Part shown: positions 26,516-35,853 of the stretch, in pieces
How the letters are laid out: each line of letters starts with the position of its first letter
Position numbering within the stretch: position 1 is the first letter of the stretch
Assembly: GCA_029260735.1 (NCBI GenBank)
Contig: JAJDCR010000015.1
Location: 1 to 64,000, forward strand
Reading direction: 5' to 3'
From: Planctomycetota bacterium
Lineage (GTDB): Bacteria; Planctomycetota; Uabimicrobiia; Uabimicrobiales; Uabimicrobiaceae
Length of the DNA: 64,000 nucleotides
Notes under the pieces: model-generated
What the model was told of the DNA's origin: nothing
Seen by the model: only the letters and a program-made list of their open reading frames with translations
Databases searched by the model: none
Translations under genes and position numbers: made by a program

Positions 26516-27565
26516 ATGGAACCCCTTTCCCTCCTCCGTAAAATGGTCGAAATCGAAAGTCATTCCGGCCAAGAGAAAAATGTCGCTCAGTTTATTGTCA
26601 AAACCATGCAAGAATTAGGCTTTGAAGCTCACATTGATTCTGCTGGTAACGCAATAGGCTATCTTCAAAGCGAACCAAACCCGACCGAGGATATTATTCT
26701 CCTAGGACATATGGACACAGTTCCTGGTCATGTTCTTGTGCGAGAAGAAGAGGGGAAGCTCTATGGGCGAGGTAGTGTCGATGCCAAAGGGCCCTTGGCT
26801 ACTTTTATTGCTGCCGCATCTCAAATAAAACCTGCTCCTGGAAAAAGACTAGTTGTTATCGGAGCAGTTGAAGAAGAAGTCACTTCTTCCAAAGGAGCTC
26901 GGCAAGTTGCGAAAGACTATAAGCCAGCCTATTGTATTATTGGAGAGCCTAGTGGATTCAATGGAGTTACTTTGGGCTACAAAGGAGCTTTGCAAGTCCA
27001 CTACACTTTAACTCAAGGCATGAGCCACACCGCAGGCCCAGCCTCTTCTGTCGGAGAGATTGCTATCGAGTGGTGGAAAAAAGTCCAAAATTACTGCGAA
27101 GAGTTTAATCAAGAAAAAAAAGCTCTTTTTGACCAACTCCTTCCCACCATCCGTAGTATCAATACCTCCAGCGATGGTTTAGAAGATAAAGCTCATATAA
27201 TCGCTGGTTTTCGCCTACCTTTGAATTTTAGCCAAGAAGATTTTTTGGAAAAACTTTCTTCCCTAGCTCCTGATGCAAAAATCGAATGTTTTGGTTACGA
27301 GCCTGCTTACCGTGGAAATCGGAGTAATCCTCTTGTTCGTGCCTTTATGAAATCCTTCCTTCAATCACAGCTCCGTCCTATATTTAAAGTAAAAACAGGA
27401 ACTTCTGATATGAATGTAGTCGGCCCTGTTTGGAATTGCCCTATTGTCGCCTATGGGCCAGGAGATAGTGACTTGGATCATACTCCCCATGAACATATTG
27501 AGATTAAAGAGTACCATAAGGCGATTGATATCCTAAAGGAAGCGTTAAATCAGCTTTGTCGTTGA
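26516..27565 (+). CDS. lysK: LysW-lysine/ornithine hydrolase (LysK, M20 family)
   Basis: A 349-residue M20 metallopeptidase-type deacylase that releases lysine or ornithine from LysW in the last step. Seen: the first zinc ligand in LLGHMDTVPG, GRGSVDAKGPLATF with the bridging aspartate, the catalytic pair in GAVEEEVTSSKGAR, GEPSG and KTGTSDMNVV with DHTPHEHI near the end. The ATG at 26516 begins right before the M20 N-terminus; an upstream in-frame start would translate 28 codons of the palindromic repeat and is rejected. A purine-rich AAGAAAGA precedes it. Confidence 0.92.
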   Translation: MEPLSLLRKMVEIESHSGQEKNVAQFIVKTMQELGFEAHIDSAGNAIGYLQSEPNPTEDIILLGHMDTVPGHVLVREEEGKLYGRGSVDAKGPLATFIAAASQIKPAPGKRLVVIGAVEEEVTSSKGARQVAKDYKPAYCIIGEPSGFNGVTLGYKGALQVHYTLTQGMSHTAGPASSVGEIAIEWWKKVQNYCEEFNQEKKALFDQLLPTIRSINTSSDGLEDKAHIIAGFRLPLNFSQEDFLEKLSSLAPDAKIECFGYEPAYRGNRSNPLVRAFMKSFLQSQLRPIFKVKTGTSDMNVVGPVWNCPIVAYGPGDSDLDHTPHEHIEIKEYHKAIDILKEALNQLCR

Positions 27566-27622
27566 AAAGGAAGATTGTAATTCTCAGCCTATATTTCCTA
27601 TTCTCAAACGAAGGAGTAAATC

Positions 27623-30139
27623 GTGAAATATATCCTCCCTTTGCTAATTTTACTCAGCTTTTGCTATAGCGATAACACCCGAGATCATGTTAAAGCGTTG
27701 ATAAAAAAATACGAGGAGGACTATGGTTCACAAAAAGTAAAAGAAGAGCTTGCAAAAATCGGAAAAGAAGCTATCCCCTTTATCCTTGAAAATCATAAAA
27801 ATTTATATTTCAGTGACTTAGCAAACATCTTGAGTTATACAGGAAAAGAATCAGAAGAACTTTTACTTTTAGCAATGGACTCAAAAAATGAAAAACACCA
27901 AGAGGCCGCCGCTCTTGCTCTAATTCACCTTCGTTCAGAAATTGCTATTCCTAAGTTAATGGAGTACTCTAAAAAGCGTACCTTTGGGGTGACCTTTGCT
28001 CATGGATTCCTTGAAATAGGAGATAAAGCACATAAAGCACTCTTAGATGGTTTAACAAGCGAAAACAAAGAGAGAAAAGATACTTGTTTGCGCATCTTAG
28101 GCTCAACCTCTATCCCTCCCAATTTTATTCCTACCTTATTAAAATTAATAGAAAAAGATCCTGCTCCCACTATTCGAAGCCTGGCGCTAGAAATTTTGAG
28201 GTACCACAGAAAACACCTTGATCTTCTTATACCTGTTTTCATGAAAAGTCTGCAAGATCCTGATCCTGATGCACAAGAGAATGCGGTGGTAAATCTCTCT
28301 ATCCTAGCAGAAGAATTAGAGCAAGACCATTTCATCTACACTCTACTCGAAAAAGCCCTCGGCTCCGACAACTCCCTTGTCCTTAAAAATGCTATTCTCA
28401 CATTGGGTCGACTGGGTAATTTAGCCATCCCATTTCTTCCTAAAATTCTTGTCAATGCTCAGCACATTGATCCTGAAGTACGCAAAGCTGTAGTTCGAGT
28501 TTTGTCGTGGATAGATGAAAGTGGAAGTGTTATTTTGCCTATTTTGGCTAATTTTCTCCAAGACTCTGATCTTTCTGTGCAAATATTAGCGGTAGAAACA
28601 ATGGGCTATATGGAGAAAAAAGCCCAACTCGCCCTAGACGATTTATTGCTCGCTTTTCAAAGTAGTACAGAGACTTCCTTTCAAAAAGCAGTGATTAGGA
28701 CTTTAACAAAAATTTCTCCGCAAAGTAAAAAAATAAAGGACGCTTTTAAGTCTAGTTTACAAAAACAAAGCAGCGAAACTCAAAGAACTATTCTAAATCT
28801 TCTTAGCCAAGAAGACCTCACGGATAAAAATTTGATCCCTCTTTATATCGGAAGCCTAAACAGTAAATACCCGCATCAAGACTCATTTTATCGAGTCTTG
28901 GAAAAATCTCAACCAGAACCAGAAGCGATCCAGGAATTCAAAAAAGGCTTGTCCCATAAAAATATCGACGTTCGCATCAATGTATCTAAGCTCCTTTTAA
29001 AGCTTGGTGCAGATACAACAGAGTTGGTACCTGCTTTAGCGAGGATAATAAAAGAAGCCTCTAACACAAAACAAAGACTTGAAGCCCTCTATGTTTTAGA
29101 AGATACAGCTGAAAAGGCCGCTCTTGCAGTAGATGCTTTAGTTTTGGCTCTCGATGAAAAAAAACTACAACGGTCTGCCATATACACTCTGTCTAAAATA
29201 GGTAAACTTGCTGCTCCAGCCACGGAGAAGCTGATTGTTTTATTGCAAGATCAAAACAAAGACTTGGCCCAGAGAAGTGCTTTTGCTTTAGGGGCTATAG
29301 GCCCAAAAGCAAAAGCGGCCATGCCTCAGCTTTTAGCCAAGCTAAAAGATGACGACTCTCGCCTTCGAAAAAACTGCGCGGGGGCTTTAGGAAAAATAGG
29401 CTCCAAAAATCAGGAAGTATTGAAAGCCTTAGCTCAAAGTTGCCAAGACAAAGATCTCAAAACAAGAGTAGAGGCTGTTTTAGCACTAGGTAAGCTAGAC
29501 TACAGCAAAGTCACAAATATTTCTGCTCTGAAAGAGGCTCTCTCTAGTCAGGTTTGGGAATATCGCCTACAAGCGTGTCAAATAGCGGCAAAGCTCGGTC
29601 CCAAAGCCCAGAGTCTCGATAGTAAAATAAAAGACTTAGCTCTTTCTGATTCCACTTGGGATGTCAAAATGGAAGCGACTATCGCTTTGCCTCAAATTAG
29701 TCTTAAAGCAAGTGAAGAACTTATCGCTCATATAAAAAAAGTCTCTCCCTTACCTCCGGTCAACTCATATAAAAATGCAAACGCCAAAGAAAAAAAAGAG
29801 ATGGTGGCACAAGTTTACACTCACTACGACTACGCTTACTCTTCTTTATTGCTCCAACATTATGATTTATCTATTCGCCTCTTCAAATCTTGCCTAGAGT
29901 ATTTAGAAGGAGTAGATCTTAGCTATGCTCATTACAACATAGCCTGTGGCTACAGCCTAAGATCTGTAGACAAACAAGGCCATGAGAGAAAGCAAGATAC
30001 GAAACTCGCTCTTTCTTATCTAGAGAATAGTGTCAACTTAGGCTATTCCGATTTTGCTCATACGCAGAAAGATCCTGACTTAAAGCCTCTCCATCAAGAA
30101 TCCAAATTCCAAGAAATTTTGCAGAGCATGAAACATTAG
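27623..30139 (+). CDS. Exported HEAT-repeat solenoid protein
   Basis: A protein of 838 residues with a Sec signal peptide (YILPLLILLSFCYS). About residues 40-700 are HEAT/PBS-lyase-type helical pairs of 35-40 residues with A-x-x-A-L-x-x-L-G-x-x-G and A-x-P-x-L-x-x-L consensus. The last 130 residues look like TPR helices (SIRLFKSCLEYLEG, AHYNIACGYS) and end in a KDPDLKPLH element common after TPRs. A protein-binding scaffold in the periplasm is inferred. The start is GTG, placed by AAGGAG. It follows lysK by 57 bases and is followed by a second HEAT protein. Confidence 0.85.
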   Translation: MKYILPLLILLSFCYSDNTRDHVKALIKKYEEDYGSQKVKEELAKIGKEAIPFILENHKNLYFSDLANILSYTGKESEELLLLAMDSKNEKHQEAAALALIHLRSEIAIPKLMEYSKKRTFGVTFAHGFLEIGDKAHKALLDGLTSENKERKDTCLRILGSTSIPPNFIPTLLKLIEKDPAPTIRSLALEILRYHRKHLDLLIPVFMKSLQDPDPDAQENAVVNLSILAEELEQDHFIYTLLEKALGSDNSLVLKNAILTLGRLGNLAIPFLPKILVNAQHIDPEVRKAVVRVLSWIDESGSVILPILANFLQDSDLSVQILAVETMGYMEKKAQLALDDLLLAFQSSTETSFQKAVIRTLTKISPQSKKIKDAFKSSLQKQSSETQRTILNLLSQEDLTDKNLIPLYIGSLNSKYPHQDSFYRVLEKSQPEPEAIQEFKKGLSHKNIDVRINVSKLLLKLGADTTELVPALARIIKEASNTKQRLEALYVLEDTAEKAALAVDALVLALDEKKLQRSAIYTLSKIGKLAAPATEKLIVLLQDQNKDLAQRSAFALGAIGPKAKAAMPQLLAKLKDDDSRLRKNCAGALGKIGSKNQEVLKALAQSCQDKDLKTRVEAVLALGKLDYSKVTNISALKEALSSQVWEYRLQACQIAAKLGPKAQSLDSKIKDLALSDSTWDVKMEATIALPQISLKASEELIAHIKKVSPLPPVNSYKNANAKEKKEMVAQVYTHYDYAYSSLLLQHYDLSIRLFKSCLEYLEGVDLSYAHYNIACGYSLRSVDKQGHERKQDTKLALSYLENSVNLGYSDFAHTQKDPDLKPLHQESKFQEILQSMKH

Positions 30140-30177
30140 GGAATGTATTTATTCCAATTTCACTAAGGAGACCTAAG

Positions 30178-33100
30178 TTGAAAGCCATCATTAGTTTATT
30201 GTTTTTGGGTTGTTTCCTGTTTGCCTCAGAAGAAAAGTCTCTTGATAACCTGATTGAAGAACTGCAAAGTAAAGATGTCTTAGTCAGATATGAGGCTGCT
30301 AAAGCGATAGGTGAAATGGGGCCAAAGGCTGAGAAAGCTACCCTTTACTTGGTTAAAGCATTAGCAGACTACGACGGCTATGTTTACCGGAGGTCAATTG
30401 AGGCTTTAGAAAAAATAGATCCAAATTGGAAAACGTCTTCTGAGATAAAAAGAGCCATCCCCTACCTAGTGCAAAAGACTTTTGATCCAGACTGGAGAGT
30501 TCAGCACCATACTTCCCAAGCTCTTGACTTAGTTAACTTTCATGGCAAAAACTCCTTCCAAAGCGAAGAAACGGTTCTCCTTCTTATTAAAATTCTTCCT
30601 GAGTGTTATGATAAATCAAGGGCTAAAGAAATATTGAGCGCAAAAGATACTCCTGGTGTGACAAAAGCATTAGAGAGCCGAGGTAGTCTGGAAGAAACTA
30701 TATACAAGCTGGACTCTCAGTGGGCAAAACGTCCTGAAGCTAAAAAAATATTGCCCCGCCTTTTCTCTCTTCTTTCTGCCAAAGAAATGGAAAAACAATT
30801 TTACGCTATAAAACTTATCAACAGAATATCTAGTAAAAAAGCTATTCCTGAGCTAATCAAAAAAACACTTAGCAGTAACTGGCACATTAATATTGCAGCA
30901 AACGAAGTTTTAGGAAGAATAGATCCAAGTTGGGAAAAAACCACCGAAGCAAAAGAAGCCATACCTTATCTTATTGAAATAAAAGAGTCTGGTTCGTGGT
31001 ACAGTTACAGCGCTCTTGATCTCCTCAACAAAATAGATCCCCACTGGGAAAAATCTTTCCTCTTGGGTCTGACCAACGAAGAGTTGATGAAAAAACTAGC
31101 CTCTATAGAAAAACACTTCTTAGCAAAAGAAGCCCTAGCACAAAAAGAACCTAGCTGGGAAAGATCTCCTCAGGCTAAAATAGCTATTGTTTATTTAATT
31201 CAAGCCTTACTCCACGATAACATGGATATTGAAGATTCCACGATAGAGATTTTGGAAAAAATAGATCCAAGTTGGACAAAATCTCCTCAGGCGAAAGAAA
31301 GTGTAGATTATCTTTGCAAGGAGCTCTCTTCCAGTGAAGTAAAAATTCGTTTTCGAGCGGCCCAAACTTTGGAAAAAATAGCTCCCGTTGCCCAAAGAGC
31401 TATTCCTTATCTTATTAAGTCTCTTATGGATGAGTATTTCGTTGCTAATCAGGCCAAGGAAACCTTAAATAACATAGATAAAAACTGGATCAAGCTCCTT
31501 GAGACGAGAAAGCTAATCCCCAATTTTATTATGCACCTTGTCCGCGGTGAGTCAGAGTATGCTCTGGCAGAAGAGATTTTAAATAAAATCGATCCTCATT
31601 GGGTAGGAACTTTAGAAGCAAAGCGGGCTGTACCGAGTATAGTAATTTTTCTCTCTGATCCTAATTCCGATATAAGATTTCACGCAGCAAAAACTCTCGG
31701 AAAAATGGGAAAAACGGCGATAGAAGCTGTCCCTATTTTAAAGCGTTCTTGGGAACGTGAGAGATCTTTTATCATTGCTTCGGCTTTATCGTTCATTTCG
31801 TCCCAGGAGTCTCCTCCCTATCTTTTTGAAGCACTGAAGAACATAGACTCTTGCTTGGAGACCGTAGATATTTTATCTTCCTTCAGGCCCATTACTCCTG
31901 GAACGATCCACCATTTAATTAAAGCTCTTTCTCACCAAAAAGAAGAAGTATGCTCACGTATTCTTCAGACTCTCACCAAACTAGATCCCAACTGGACAAA
32001 GTCCTCTCAAGCAAGAGAAGCCATTGCTCCTCTCATTGTCAATCTTGCCATTTTATGGGAATATTCAGAAGAATCTAAAAAACTCTTTTCATCTACTTTA
32101 GAAACAATAGATCCAGAGTGGATAGAGTCTCTTGAAGCTAGGCAATCCATTACTCTCTTAATCAAAGCTCTTCCTCATTATAAGAATGCCAAAGATTATT
32201 TAGAGAAGATTGACAAAAACTGGGCCAAATCTTCTGAGGCAAAAGAAGCCATTGCGAGCCTTGTTGACACTCTTTTTCCTGAAGATTTTTTATTCTATGA
32301 TATTCAGGCAATTCAATCTGCAATCCAAATTCTAGCAACAATAGATGCCCAAAGTGACGAAGTATTTCCCTATATAATAGTGGCGTTATCTAACTCTAAA
32401 AGTTTTGAGCAAACCATGAATTTTTTCGAAAAACTCACCGCGGGGGAACGGAAATACGCGGTTGATGCTCTCGGAAAACTAAAGCCCGTCAACGAAATAG
32501 TTCCTTTCCTCACGAAGATGCTTTTTGATCCAGACAAAAGTATTCGTTCTTCTGCTCAAAAAGTTTTACAAGAAACCTATTCTCACTGGACAAAACTCCC
32601 CTACGCCCAAAATGCTATTTCTCATCTTGTCCCTGCTCTTTGCTATGAAAATGTTCATGAATATGCAAAGGAAATGCTCCTCCAAATAAACAAAGATTGG
32701 ATGCTCTCTCCCCAAACAAAGCTTACAATACCAAGTCTCGTGGTAAACCTTGTTTCCTCCAATGAACATACCCAGACTACAGCAAATAAGCTCTTGGAAC
32801 AGATAGACAAAGATTGGCTAATCTCTCCCCTAACGCAAAAAGCCATCCCTGAAATTATAAAAACTCTTTGCAGTGACGGAATGTCTGATGCTTTTGGAAT
32901 TTTTGCTATGATGTTAGGAGCAGAAGAAAAGGAAGACCCTCGTATTTTCATCGAAAGCGTTTTAGAAAAAATAAACAAAGATTGGATTCAATCTCCAGAG
33001 GCAAGAAAAACCATTCCTTATCTTGTTGCTGCTCTCCCAAATTCTATGGGAACATCATACGCTTACACAGAGGAACTTCTTCAACGAATTGACAAGAACT

Positions 33101-35373
33101 GGACCAAGTCACCCGAAGCAAGAACGGCCTTGCCTCTGTTAACAAAACTACTAACCTCTAACACCTCTTATTTTGGACAAGTAGTGAAAGACGTTGCCGA
33201 GAAGCTTCTCTTAGAAATAGACAGCAATTGGGCCCAAGCTCCTGAGACACAACCTGCCATTCCTTTTCTGATAAAAAGTCTTCACTCTGATCAACAAGAA
33301 TCTGCCATTGAAGCGCTAGGAAAAATAGGTAGTCCCGCAAAAGAAGCCATACCAAAGCTGATAGAAATTCTCCCAAGCTCCTACTACGATACAGATACTC
33401 GCAAAGCTATCATCAAAACCTTACAAAACATGAAATCTGCCACCAGGAGTGTTATTCCTGAACTTATTCAAACCATAGCAGATTCCTCCAACCAAGAATT
33501 CAACGCACTCGTGTTCAATGCCTTAGAAGAAATCCAACCTAGTTGGCGAAGCTCTGCCAGAAAGATAGTCCCTCAGCTCTTAAAAAACTCTATCAGCCTC
33601 GACAAAGACACACGCTCTTGTGCTTTGTTAAGCCTGAAGAAAATTGATGGCGAGGTTATTTCTTTAGAAACCAAAAAAGCCTTACCCTACTTTATCAAGG
33701 CTCTCTCCAGTCATCATAAAGAAGTAAGACTTGCTGCTTTAAAAAATATACAAAAGCTAGAAGCAATTTCGAATACAACAAAAAGCGAATTTTTCGACGT
33801 AAACTCATTGATACCAGACATCGTCAACGCTTTGCCATACCAAGATGTCTATTCCAGTACTAAGGTTATTTTACTCTCCCTAGATCCCCATTGGCCAAAA
33901 TCTCCCTTAAGTAAAAATGCCACCCCTGGTCTTGTCAGAAATCTAGAGAACCACGATGAAGATGTTCAAAAAAATGCTCTAGAAGTTTTACATACCATAG
34001 ATAATAACTGGAAAAGCTCTCCTCAAATCGAAGAGACCTTAGCAGACTTTTCCCAAAGCATCGCTATTTCAAACTATTATATACGCTATCGTGCAGCCAA
34101 GGCTTTAGGAATTATCGGAAAGAAAGCGCAAAGTGTTACCCCTGATCTCATCAAAGCCCTCTCTTCTTCTGAAGAAAATTTGCAAGCGCATATAGTAGAG
34201 TCTCTCGATAAAATAGACTCTAGCTGGCGCCAATCTGATATAGCAAAAGAAACCACCATCGGCTGGGTAAAATCTCTCTTCGACCTAGACGAAAAATCAA
34301 AAGCATATACTGCCATAGCCTTAAAAAACGTTGATTCGAAGTGGCAATCTTTACCCATAGCCCAAGATATAGCATCTACTCTCACTAAAAAAATAACGGA
34401 CCTAGACTTTCCAAATTATGATGAGAACAACGTTTGGCAAAAAACAATTTCCACTGCACAGATAATAAATCCTAAGTGGTTCCAATCTCCCTCAAAAGAG
34501 ACCACCGAGCACCTTATGCAATTTCTCCAAGATAATTGGCCCAAAAACGAATTTGCAGCTAAAACTTTAGGAAAAATGAATCTTCCTGAGGAAGCTCTAC
34601 CAGATCTAATTAAGTCACTTTCCCACTACAACGATAATGTCAAAAAAAATATCGCAAAAGCTCTTGGGAAAATGGGAAAACGCGAGGCCATACCTCACTT
34701 GATTGTAATATTTCTTCACTACAGCGAAGAAGTCCGTCTTGCTGGCTCGGAAGCTTTGAACAAAATAGATTTAGACTGGATAAACTCTCCCGAAGCGCGC
34801 AAAGCGATACCACAAGTAATGGCTATACTATCAAGTAACGGAAACAACGAAAATCAAAGGCTCAAAGCACTAAAAACTCTCCAGAATTTAAAGCCCTCTA
34901 GAGAAATAATCACAAACCTTGTCCAAGCTCTGAGCACGGAAAATGAAGATATCTGCACTGCTATCACCCATTTTTTAGAAAAACTAGATAAAAATTGGAA
35001 AGAATCTCCCGAGGCTCAAAAAGCCATTCCTTACTTCATAGAAATTATATCCAACTACTACTTTAGGAGCAAAAGTTCCATTTTGCAAAGCCTAGATATA
35101 CTTGCCGAAATAAAAGCAAAAGAAGCTATTCCCTCTCTTATCAAAGTTACCACAAAACTATATTATCATTACAAAGATGCTACCGGCAAAACATTGGACA
35201 AGATAGATAAACAGTGGCGAGAATCCCCTGAAGTTAAGCAGACAATTCTTGACCTGAAAAAATCTCTCGATGAAAACAGTGATAACGAAGAACGACGTGA
35301 AGAAATCATGAATATATTGAAAATTTTGAGTCCTTCGGAGGAATCGCAGGAATCGGAGACAAAATTCAAATAG
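30178..35373 (+). CDS. Giant exported HEAT-like protein with recurrent ID-x-x-W motif
   Basis: A protein of 1731 residues with a signal peptide (SLLFLGCFLFASEE; a lipobox at LGC is possible). Nearly the whole length is an alpha solenoid. At least two dozen units carry a motif of the form L-x-K-I-D-x-N-W-x-x-S-P-E-A-(K/R)-x-A-I-P-x-L, for example KIDKNWTKSP-type segments, inserted between ordinary HEAT helices. Repeats vary in spacing and some are degenerate. The start is TTG at 30178, set by the signal peptide and a GGAGACC site. No catalytic domain is seen. It is probably a large periplasmic or surface-exposed binding scaffold acting with the preceding HEAT protein 38 bases upstream. Confidence 0.82.
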   Translation: MKAIISLLFLGCFLFASEEKSLDNLIEELQSKDVLVRYEAAKAIGEMGPKAEKATLYLVKALADYDGYVYRRSIEALEKIDPNWKTSSEIKRAIPYLVQKTFDPDWRVQHHTSQALDLVNFHGKNSFQSEETVLLLIKILPECYDKSRAKEILSAKDTPGVTKALESRGSLEETIYKLDSQWAKRPEAKKILPRLFSLLSAKEMEKQFYAIKLINRISSKKAIPELIKKTLSSNWHINIAANEVLGRIDPSWEKTTEAKEAIPYLIEIKESGSWYSYSALDLLNKIDPHWEKSFLLGLTNEELMKKLASIEKHFLAKEALAQKEPSWERSPQAKIAIVYLIQALLHDNMDIEDSTIEILEKIDPSWTKSPQAKESVDYLCKELSSSEVKIRFRAAQTLEKIAPVAQRAIPYLIKSLMDEYFVANQAKETLNNIDKNWIKLLETRKLIPNFIMHLVRGESEYALAEEILNKIDPHWVGTLEAKRAVPSIVIFLSDPNSDIRFHAAKTLGKMGKTAIEAVPILKRSWERERSFIIASALSFISSQESPPYLFEALKNIDSCLETVDILSSFRPITPGTIHHLIKALSHQKEEVCSRILQTLTKLDPNWTKSSQAREAIAPLIVNLAILWEYSEESKKLFSSTLETIDPEWIESLEARQSITLLIKALPHYKNAKDYLEKIDKNWAKSSEAKEAIASLVDTLFPEDFLFYDIQAIQSAIQILATIDAQSDEVFPYIIVALSNSKSFEQTMNFFEKLTAGERKYAVDALGKLKPVNEIVPFLTKMLFDPDKSIRSSAQKVLQETYSHWTKLPYAQNAISHLVPALCYENVHEYAKEMLLQINKDWMLSPQTKLTIPSLVVNLVSSNEHTQTTANKLLEQIDKDWLISPLTQKAIPEIIKTLCSDGMSDAFGIFAMMLGAEEKEDPRIFIESVLEKINKDWIQSPEARKTIPYLVAALPNSMGTSYAYTEELLQRIDKNWTKSPEARTALPLLTKLLTSNTSYFGQVVKDVAEKLLLEIDSNWAQAPETQPAIPFLIKSLHSDQQESAIEALGKIGSPAKEAIPKLIEILPSSYYDTDTRKAIIKTLQNMKSATRSVIPELIQTIADSSNQEFNALVFNALEEIQPSWRSSARKIVPQLLKNSISLDKDTRSCALLSLKKIDGEVISLETKKALPYFIKALSSHHKEVRLAALKNIQKLEAISNTTKSEFFDVNSLIPDIVNALPYQDVYSSTKVILLSLDPHWPKSPLSKNATPGLVRNLENHDEDVQKNALEVLHTIDNNWKSSPQIEETLADFSQSIAISNYYIRYRAAKALGIIGKKAQSVTPDLIKALSSSEENLQAHIVESLDKIDSSWRQSDIAKETTIGWVKSLFDLDEKSKAYTAIALKNVDSKWQSLPIAQDIASTLTKKITDLDFPNYDENNVWQKTISTAQIINPKWFQSPSKETTEHLMQFLQDNWPKNEFAAKTLGKMNLPEEALPDLIKSLSHYNDNVKKNIAKALGKMGKREAIPHLIVIFLHYSEEVRLAGSEALNKIDLDWINSPEARKAIPQVMAILSSNGNNENQRLKALKTLQNLKPSREIITNLVQALSTENEDICTAITHFLEKLDKNWKESPEAQKAIPYFIEIISNYYFRSKSSILQSLDILAEIKAKEAIPSLIKVTTKLYYHYKDATGKTLDKIDKQWRESPEVKQTILDLKKSLDENSDNEERREEIMNILKILSPSEESQESETKFK

Positions 35374-35395
35374 ATCACAATGTGAGGGAAGACAA

Positions 35396-35418
35396 GGCTC
35401 CTGCCGCGCCGGGGAGGA
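35396..35418. repeat. Half copy of the GGCTCCTGCCG hairpin element
   Basis: GGCTCCTGCCGCGCCGGGGA closely matches the left arm of the hairpin at 1-24 (one difference in the core), but no matching right arm follows. It is a solo arm or decayed copy. Confidence 0.55.
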
Positions 35419-35540
35419 AGGCCATTAAGTTAAGGGGATATCAGATTATATAAGAAATAGAGGACGATTTTATTCCTCTACCTCTTATAGTATGGTAGTT
35501 TGGTTTTCTAAAAAATAATTTTCCAAGGATGTATTCTATC

Positions 35541-35745
35541 AGGCGTAGCGGACAACCACAAGGGCCCTGCAGGCAGGCCCTTGCTGTTGTCCCTACAGGG
35601 ATATCTACGCGACAGGAAATAATTTACCGCTTGTATTAGCTGGTATATTGATCGATTTCATTTACCTGAATTTGTTCCTGCGATGGTCTGTAGGGACAAC
35701 TACGAGGGCCGCCTGCAAAGGCCCTTGTGGTTGTCCGTTACGCCT
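35541..35745. repeat. Pair of 58-bp inverted repeats, each internally palindromic
   Basis: Bases 35541-35598 and 35688-35745 are complements with few mismatches. Each starts or ends with AGGCGTA-CGGACAACCACA and CTGTAGGGACAAC and contains an inner AGGGCC-TGCAGGC-type palindrome. The 89 bases between them are AT-rich and non-coding. It is MITE-like: paired terminal repeats without a transposase. Confidence 0.8.
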
Positions 35746-35853
35746 CCTAAAACCTGACTTTTAAGAAAACTCCACGGATGATCCATCATCCTTACTTATG
35801 TTTATTCTGGTAGTTTTTACATTTTCTTATCTATGGTGCTAAAATGAGGTTTT

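Larger units (their letters stand above)
35374..35853. other. Intergenic region of 480 bases dominated by repeats
   Basis: No gene is seen. From the left: a half copy of the GGCTCCTGCCG hairpin element at about 35396, a short AT-rich stretch, then the inverted pair 35541-35745, and about 100 AT-rich bases that must contain the promoter of the following kinase gene. Confidence 0.7.
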
